From Nicotiana tabacum (taxonomy: Eukaryota; Streptophyta; Magnoliopsida; Solanales; Solanaceae): 64,000 nucleotides of DNA. Both the position numbers and the translations under genes were made by a program. This document shows, one piece after another, positions 56,645 through 64,000 of this stretch; the stretch's first letter is position 1; each line of letters opens with the position of its first letter. The notes under the pieces were generated by a model that worked only from the letters and a program-made list of their open reading frames with translations, was not told the DNA's origin and ran no database searches. The stretch lies in the NCBI RefSeq assembly GCF_000715075.1, contig NC_134093.1, positions 101,230,826 to 101,294,825 of the forward strand. The letters are read 5' to 3'.

Positions 56645-57965
56645 TGATCACGCCTAAATATGCCTCCTAAGAGGTATAGTGGACGTTGTAAATATAATCT
56701 GGTTAACAAGTCTGGAGTCGAATCCCACAGGGAATTAACCTACTAACTACAGCTAGTAGACTCGCACGAATTCAAGTAATCAACCTTCAGAAATATTAAA
56801 TAACGAATTGGATGTTTACTAACTAAAACCAAGTAATGAAAATGCAGTAATTGATAACTAACGAAGGACAGGCTGTAGACAAGATTTGGAACAGTCTAAG
56901 GTTATGATTTCCCCTATTGTCGGAATCCTCCCCGCTACGTTTCCTATAAATTTCCCTAAGTATTCTCTACCGATCGTGAGTACTTTGAGTGTCGTAGTTC
57001 TCTTCCGAGTAACTACCACAATTTACTAGACATATTCTTCCGAACTACGCTAGCTGGCACTAGTTTACTGCTCACTAGGATCACACCAAGGTTTCGTTAT
57101 TCCTAATCCCACCTTTAAACCCTCCGTATTGATCCCTCACATACGTTAGGAGTTATGTTGTTCAACAACTACCTAAATATGTATTCTCTTCCAATAAATA
57201 CATACTAAATAGGCACAATCAATTGAGAGCTCTTCAATCAACCACAATGTAAACGTAGTTGAACAAGTAGAGAAAAAGCTAAAGCAAATCTATATTAAAC
57301 GTAATAGGAAAATCATCCTCCAATAGGTTCCATCAAAATCCTAGATTAGACGTTTAGCTACTCATATTCATAGTAACAATTTCCCAAGTATTTTGCATAA
57401 ACAAATTACAAATAAAAGATGAAAGAATGTAGAACTCGATGATTCTTTCCCACAAAAGTTGTTCCATATGCTATTCTTGCCTCTGGTCACAAAACTCCTT
57501 CAAAAATGGTGTTTAATGACTATTTATATGTGTAGGAAAAGACCTAAATAAAACAACCCAAGTCCAAACCCAACAAGGAGACGAAATAGGATTTTAAAAT
57601 CCGGAACACCCTCGTTATAGCCCATGCGCCGCGAGCTCTACAACGTGCTCCACCTCGCCTCAGCCTGTGCGCAGCCAGCTCTGCCGCAAGCTTGATCTTG
57701 CCTTAACCCAAGCGGCACGTACTCCAATGCGAGCAAGACATCTCACCTCGCCTACTCTATCGCCAGTAATTTGGCGTGCTACGCCTGCTCACTACTTCGT
57801 TTGCACTTTTTCGTCCAAAATATTCATTTTGCTCGCAATTTCATCTCCATTGTACCTACACATAAAATAACTCAAATAAATACAAATATAGTGTAGCTTA
57901 GCATTAAAGAACCTAAATGTAAAGTACGTAATGCACTAAAAATATATAATTATAGCCACACATCA
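56645..57965 (-). repeat. Athila 3' LTR
   Basis: 1,321 bp, sense TGATGTGTGG...GGCGTGATCA. Contains a GCG-rich block (57605-57790) upstream, in sense, of TATAAATA (57521-57528). Confidence 0.85.
57521..57528 (-). promoter_or_regulatory. TATA box in Athila LTR
   Basis: Sense CATATAAATAGTC, about 75 nt downstream of the GCG-rich block. Confidence 0.6.
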
Positions 57966-57976
57966 CTATCCCACAC
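57966..57976 (-). other. Athila polypurine tract
   Basis: Sense GTGTGGGATAG directly before the LTR. Confidence 0.7.
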
Positions 57977-59600
57977 TTAAACATTGTTCGTCCTCGAGCA
58001 ATCAAACTACACTTTATATAGACACGGCCTTTTTTTTAAAACAATTCTCCTACCTCATCACACCAAGAATCTTTAAAATAGACTAAGCACAAGAGTGTAA
58101 CATCTTTACCTCAACATTTGACTCACCAATACCATGCATTATTCACAACTCACTCACTTACTCTAACATAAAGATCAATGACATTATCTTTCCTTCATGA
58201 ATCAAGTGCCCTCATAGAACAAAAGAGATTAGTTCCACACACAATAAAATTTAAGAACAAGTAGGAACTCAAGATAGAAAGAATTCACTCACTCACAGAA
58301 ATAACATTCATATGCCACAAAAGATGCACCATAGGCTTGCTCGTAGTGTACTACTCTACTAATCAAGCTCATTCAGTCTAGGATCAAGTAGGACTTTAAT
58401 TGGTTGTAATGTAGGTTATGGGTCGAGTAGGATACATTTGGATATAAGAGTGACTACACCTCCCTAAGCATTTTAATACATATACTTTAACATTCAAGCC
58501 CATACTTATGTCAAACCACAACTCCACCTTCACATCAATGTATATTACCCCATACTTCTTTAAGCACAATTACATCAAAAGTCACCACCATCAAGGAGTA
58601 TTCTTCAAAACAATACAACTATTTTTTTTTTTCAATTCAAGTGGCTTTTATTTTTTTATTTTTAAAACAGTGCACCTTTCTCTTTAGTTCATTGCTCCAC
58701 TCAAAAGCCGAACCACCACCCCACACTTTAACTTCTACATAATTCATAACAATTCAAGTGCTCATGAAAGGCGACAAAGTTCAAATAGATGGTTAATTCA
58801 AACAACGGGGTAAGGCTTGTAATGTGGTTGCCAAAGAAACAGGATTACAGGCTCAACAGGGTTAACTATGTTACATAACATTTAGGTGGGTAAACTATAT
58901 ATATATGGCTCAACAAAGAAACGCCTATATCATTTCCCAAACTGAACAAGACTACTATTTCGCTTTGCAAACACACTGAGCAAGTTCTAGACATAAACTG
59001 TAATGCACAGAATACACACAAACCTAACACACACATGGCACATAACTCACTCAGGATTGGTTTTATCAAGATACTCTAGTCAAAGCAGTTAAGCAAATTT
59101 AAGATTATACGATTTAAGGTACTTATACTAGAGTCAAAAACTGAGCCTAAGCGTCACAATCAGAGTACTCACTATTCTCAAGGCATAACAAAGTCAAGAG
59201 ATATTGCTTTAACCAATTCATAGCATAATGGTTCCTACTCCTAAAAAAATAAAACTAACTACACTTGGGTCAAACAAAACCCTTGGAAAAGAATCACGGC
59301 ACAAAGAAAAACCAAGGGAGAATTACTACACTACCTACAATAAAAATATTTTTTTTTAGACTTAAATCCCTCAAGAAAACTGTCTAGGAGATCCATCATC
59401 GGGAAGAGTCCAATTTTTTTTCTACTTTTTTTTCAATAGATAAGACGGAAAAAAAAAAAAAAGAAGTAATTAGTGTATCTAATATCTACAAGTTACCACC
59501 CCACTCTTAATTCATGCAATGTCCTCAGTGCATACACAAACTGCCAACAAAACAAAACAAAAAAAACAAAAAAAAGTAAGGTGGTATTAAAACTCCCTGA
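57977..59600 (-). other. Athila 3' non-coding region
   Basis: About 1.6 kb without coding frames, AT-rich, with poly(A/T) runs near 58622 and 59450. Such long spacers before the 3' LTR are usual in Athila elements. Confidence 0.65.
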
Positions 59601-60919
59601 TCAGGCCTCGTCATCGCCTTCATCCTCGGAGGCTCCATCTGCAGCTGTCCACTCCTCATCTTTTGCTTCCTCCTCCTCCTCCTCATTATCATCATCATCA
59701 TCCTCAGACTGCTCCAGCTCGGCCTCGGACTGCTCTAGTGTGTTGACATCCTCATCCGCTGGGAGTCTGTAGCCATCGCCAAGCCCAACCATCTGTTGAG
59801 CATGAGCATTGAGCGGGAACCGCTCCTCCAAGATGTCCCTCTCTTCAGTAGTGGCCGGCCGTCCCCCAATCCGAAGCTGCAAGTCCATCATCCCATATAA
59901 ATGGGCCATAAAGATGTCATCGCTAGCATTACGCTCGGCACTTGTCAATGAAGACATAGCATTATCCTCCTTAACCCGGACGCTTGTGATGTCCATTAGT
60001 CGTAGGGAAGGAGGAATGACTATATCGACAGCTTGTTCCTCCTCCACCTCTTATTGTCTCAAGTACTGAGTCAACATGTTCGCAAAGGGCATTCGATCAA
60101 TTCTCTTTCTAGTTCTCACTTGGGTCATCTAGTAGCTGATCAAGTGGCCCACATTCACCCTCTGGCCAGTCATTAGGAAATATAATACGCAAGTCCTTTC
60201 ACAGCTACTAAGAGTGTCATGGTTACATGGTAGGAGCCGTGTATTAGTCAATCAATTTCAACCACACTTGAGCTTCTGCCTTCATTTTCTTCTTAGGTAA
60301 TTTCCTATGGCGATTGGTTTTCTTGTCCCGAACCCAGGCTGCCACAGAATTGACACCACAAAGAGTGTGTCTCAGTTCTCGATATGTGGGACGGATGATG
60401 AAGTTGTCCAAGGGTTCCTGGGGAATATCCGGTGCACCTAAAAAATTGCATATAGCCGATGCTGAAAAATCGATCAACCTTCCCCGGATAGGTACCAGCT
60501 GCTCAGGATCATTTGGATCAAAACCGGCATAAAATTCCCGAACAAGATTGACATTGATATCTCCGGTGTTTCTAAACACATAACTCAACCCCAGATCATG
60601 AATACCTTTCTAGATTGCTTGATATTTGGTTTATAGGCGACGCTCATGAACATTTGATTTTGATGTATATGTCTCGGCCGACAATGCTTGTACCAATCCT
60701 TGACATGTAGGGGTATGCTCTTGATTCCAAATTCTCGTTGTCCCTGCGGTTGTGGGCGAGTGGCTGCTATAGATGCAACTGCTTGCAGTCCTTCAACCTG
60801 ACTTGAAGTGGCTTCCCCCCCCCCTTTCTCTTTTTCGGTGGAGGTACGGAGGGAGCTTTAGCCTTGGACGGAGCAGTGGCTTTGCCCTTGCCTTTACCGG
60901 TATCCTTCTTTGGAGGCAT
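59601..60919 (-). pseudogene. Athila ORF2 (env-like / putative plant transposon protein)
   Basis: The ATG at 60919 opens MPPKKDTGKGKGKATAPSKA, a basic Lys/Pro-rich start. A run of ten G residues (60815-60824 on plus) marks a frame change. Further on: ETYTSKSNVHERRL, YVFRNTGDINVNLVREFYAG, IDFSASAICNFLG, TGQRVNVGHLISY and an acidic C-terminal tail (EDDDDDNEEEEEEAKDEE) ending at 59601. This is the order of the plant-transposon protein found in Athila ORF2. In-frame stops occur near 60650, 60620, 60244, 60125 and 60050. Function in the family is unproven (env-like by position). A splice-acceptor-like TTTAG lies 8 nt before the ATG. Confidence 0.75.
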
Positions 60920-62151
60920 GTTCGTACCTAAACAAGTGAACATTAGTCAGTTTTAGACACATTTCAACATTTCAAAACATGGTCTTGCGACCCCACACTT
61001 AAGAGTTCATCATATGATGTTCAACAATTTTCGAGGCTACTCAGACTTCACCTTGTTATTTTAGCATGAGAATCAAGAAATGACACAATGACGTCTTCTA
61101 CAATTTCGAAGCATAGGGCTACCGTTGAGCCACCCCAAATTTAAAATTCCAAGTGGTGCACGGCAACATGGTACTAGTATTATAATCCTGGAGACTCAGG
61201 CTCCAATGGGGACAAAGAATACCTTTGAGGCATTTTGACAAACACTTAGCATGCACTGGTGCCATGGAAGTACTAGTAGGAATGAGAGATTACCTGACCC
61301 TCCCAAATCGGCTTGGGAATTCTGTGCTACCACTTTTTGCACACAACAAAAATACCACTCCTATGGGGTTTATGGGTTTAGGACACACAAACACATTGTT
61401 ACTATGAAGAACAAACCCAAAATTTTTATCCGATTTCATGACTTTACACAATTCAAAATTTGGCAAAGAAAAGAGTTAGAGACCATACCTTAGATGCTTA
61501 GGAGGAGGAATTTCTCTTGAATTGATGTTTCAAGTGAGGGAAGGAGTGGATGAATACTTGTCTTCAATGGGTTTGTGTGGGAGGGGGAGGGGGAGTGTGT
61601 TTTGAGGCATGGGTGTTTGAAGCGTGGGTGTTCGGTGTGTTTTGAGGCAGTGTGTTTTGAGGCATTTATGTTAGGTTTTAAGGGGAGGAGTTAAAAGAAA
61701 CAAAACAAAAAGGAAATAAAAGAAGAAAACCTACCTGGCGACGCGAAGGCATACGCGAGCCACCTACCTTGCGAGGCGAGCTCAAACGCGAGCTGGTAGG
61801 CGTGTGGCGCGAGGGTTTCCGCGAGATCCACCTCGCTATAACCCTCGCTAGGCGAGCTTTAACGCTCAAAAAATACCTGGCGACACGAGCGATGCAACCT
61901 AGCTAAGCGCGCTAGGAACCTGGCATCGCGAGGTCTCCTGCCCGATCCACTGGTACTGCCTACATATATGTTAGTGCCTAAAACCAAAAAAAAAATTATA
62001 GTTACGATAAAATAAACTACGAATTGGGTTTCCTCCCAACGAGCGCCTTAGTTAACGTCATGGTATGATGAATACAACATTACAATGGGTTGCCTCCCAT
62101 GAAGCGCCTGATTTAACGTTGCGGCACGACGCAGGAAATCGAACTTAAGGT
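60920..62151 (-). other. Athila spacer between pol and ORF2, with promoter-like block
   Basis: Sense order: a GCG-rich block (61925-61735) with a segment (61831-61856) resembling LTR 57609-57634; a CT/CA-rich stretch (61680-61500) like a 5' UTR ending AAG|GTATGG; then AT-rich DNA to the ORF2 ATG. It could be a promoter plus leader intron for ORF2; no TATA box is certain. Confidence 0.5.
61735..61925. repeat. GCG-rich block in Athila interior
   Basis: Dense GCGAGG/GCGAGC/ACGCGA words in AT-rich surroundings, related in composition and partly in sequence to the LTR block at 57605-57790. Confidence 0.7.
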
Positions 62152-64000
62152 TCACTCAACACTTTTTGGCTCTTGCGAATGAGTCACCGATACCACTTTC
62201 TTCTCATCCATGCCCAAGTAATGTTTCAACCTTTGCCCATTGATTCTAAACTTGCGAGAGCCATCCTCTGATGCAATCTCTACAGCTCCGGTGAGATGAA
62301 TCTCTAGCACACGGAATGGTCCTGACCATCTTGACTTCAACTTGCCTGGAAACAACCTCAAACTCGAATTGAATAATAATACCACATCTCCAGGTTTAAA
62401 ATTTTGCTCAAGAATATTTTTTCATGCACCAGCTTCATTCTTTCCTTATATAACCTTGTACTCTCAAACGCATGGTAACGGAACTTATCGAGTTCATGCA
62501 GCTTTGTGACTCTACTAGTTCCAGTGGCCTCTAAGTCCAGATTTAATTGTCATAACGCCCAGAAGGCTCTATGCTCTAACTCCACCGGTAAGTGGCATGC
62601 CTTTCCAAACACCAATTTATACGGTGACATACCAATCAGAGTTTTGAATGCAGTGCGGTAAGCCCATAGCGCATCATCCAATTTTCTTACCCAATCAGTC
62701 CGAGTAGCATTTACAGTTTTGGTCAAAATACTCTTGATTTCTCTGTTCGACACCTCCACTTGCCCACTTGTTTGTGGGTGATACGGAGTGGCAACCTTAT
62801 AGAGAATGCCATATTTCTCCAATAACTTTGCAAAGGCTCGGTTGCAGAAGTGGGTGCCTCCATCACTGATGATCGCTCTTGGAGTACCAAATCGGGTGAA
62901 GATATTTTTTCTCAGGAAACCAATAACTGCCTTCTCATCATTTGTTGGAAGTGCCACAGATTCTACCCATTTCGAGACATAGTCCACTGCTACAAGTATG
63001 TACTTGTTATTATATGAGCTAACAAATGGTCCCATAAAATTGATTCCCCATACATCGAATACTTCCACCTCTTGAATTGGGTTCATGGGCATCTCATGTC
63101 GACGGGATATATTCCCCGTCCGTTGGCACTCATCATAACTTTTCACCCAGAAGTGTGCATCTTTAAACAACGTCGGCCAATAAAAACCCGACTCCAACAC
63201 TTTAGCAGCTGTACTTACTCCTCCAAAATAACCTCCATACGGGGAAGCATGACATGCCTGCAAAACAGAAGATTGGTCTATCTCGGGAATGCATCTCCGG
63301 ATCATGTTATCAAGACAAATCCTAAACAAATATGGTTCATCCCAGAAATACATGCGACAATCATGAAAGAACTTTTTCTTTTGCACAGAGGACAAGTCAT
63401 AAGGGACAATATCGCTTTCCAGGTAATTTGCAATATCCGCATACCATGGCGTTGCCTCAAGGCTCGTGGCTAAAAGTTGTTCATCTGGGAAAGTCTCCAT
63501 GATCTCTTCCACCTCAACTTTCTTTTTCGCTCCTTCAAACCTGTACAAATGATCAGCAACTTGGTTTTTTGTTCCCTTTCGGTCACGTATTTCCAAGTCG
63601 AACTCTTGTAGCAGTAGCACCCATCGAATTAGGCATGGACTTGACTCCTTTTTCTCAATTAGGTACCTGAGGGAAGCATGGTTAGTATAAATAATTACCT
63701 TCGAGCCTATCAGGTATGACCTAAATTTATCAAATGCGAACACCACGGCTAACATCTCTTTCTCTGTCACTATGTAATTCAGTTGGGTACCGCTCAAAGT
63801 TCTACTTAAATAGTAGATCGGATGCATGACTTTATCTTTTCTCTGCCCAAGAACTGCTCCCACAGCATAGTCGTTTGCATCATACATAAGCTCAAAAGGT
63901 TGTTCCCAGTCGGGTGCCACTATGATTGGTGCAGTCACCAGTCTCTTCTTCAACTCCTCAAATGCTACACTGCAGTCATCAGAAAACACGAAGGGGTGAT
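62152..64000 (-). pseudogene. Athila pol, C-terminal half (RNase H, integrase), partial
   Basis: Enters from the right edge in the RT-RNase H connection. The frame 63989-62550 has RNase H ([44 protein letters not shown]) and integrase ([12 protein letters not shown]..., [37 protein letters not shown]). Two zinc ligands look mutated to Tyr (GGYFGG; KSYDEC), and the first catalytic Asp reads Asn (WGINFMGPF). A frameshift near 62420 separates the C-terminal GPF domain (KSRWSGPFRVLEI, 62152-62385). Family role: cDNA synthesis and integration; dead here. Confidence 0.92.

Larger units (their letters stand above)
56645..64000 (-). mobile_element. Athila-like Ty3/gypsy retrotransposon (partial, runs off the right edge)
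   Basis: Minus strand. Visible: 3' LTR (56645-57965), PPT, long 3' spacer, env-like ORF2, spacer, and the C-terminal half of pol. The [18 protein letters not shown] motif after the integrase core and an ORF between pol and the 3' LTR place it in the Athila (Athila/Tat) lineage. The left flank CCTAC would be its target site; the other end is outside the window. Confidence 0.9.

Noticed and set aside
59601..59772. Ser-rich plus-strand frame
   Set aside because: Antisense of the acidic tail of Athila ORF2.

Overview
The window looks like gene-poor, transposon-dense plant nuclear DNA. Every recognisable protein relic is plant-type: Tekay/Del-like chromodomain Ty3/gypsy, Athila-like Ty3/gypsy with an env-like ORF, SIRE-like Ty1/copia, a CACTA transposon with TNP2/DUF4216/DUF4218-type transposase, a PPR relic and an NCS1 nucleobase-transporter relic. 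Primer-binding sites match plant initiator-methionine tRNA. From memory these LTR styles suit Solanaceae, perhaps Nicotiana; this was not checked. No intact host gene is visible. All coding regions carry stops, frameshifts or missing domains.

Layout. 1-541: decayed PPR-like gene. 1971-12319: complete minus-strand Tekay-type gypsy element (element 1), two ~2.7-3.0 kb LTRs, with protease and most of the reverse transcriptase missing. 13331-16738: a second minus-strand gypsy element (element 2), reduced to leader, PBS and 5' LTR. 17044-20112: MITE-like elements, simple repeats and an NCS1 transporter pseudogene. 20770-51618: one CACTA element of about 30.8 kb with matching TIRs and a perfect 3-bp target duplication (ACT). 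Its transposase gene is split by gypsy element A (25611-47619, plus strand). A's 5' LTR is split in turn by gypsy element B (26911-37944, plus strand). So three insertions lie inside one another, CACTA first, then A, then B. 51750-56644: SIRE-like copia element lacking integrase, cut in its env-like ORF by an Athila-like element (56645 to beyond the right edge, minus strand).

A retains gag, protease, RT, RNase H, integrase and chromodomain regions, all disabled. B and element 1 share one non-autonomous internal organisation although they sit in opposite orientations about 15 kb apart. Premature stops are mostly CAG/CAA/CGA to TAG/TAA/TGA, as expected from decay of methylated cytosines in silent DNA.

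The most interesting signal lies inside the gypsy LTRs. Element 1, element 2 and the A/B family have largely unlike sequences but keep a common order: tandem array, TATA region, one or two GGTAAGT motifs, a short stem-loop, then a second tandem array. The stem-loop has a conserved loop core (AGGTGACG) and stems that differ in sequence yet still pair, which suggests a functional RNA structure. A self-complementary leader motif just after the PBS is also shared by all four elements and resembles a retroviral dimerisation hairpin.
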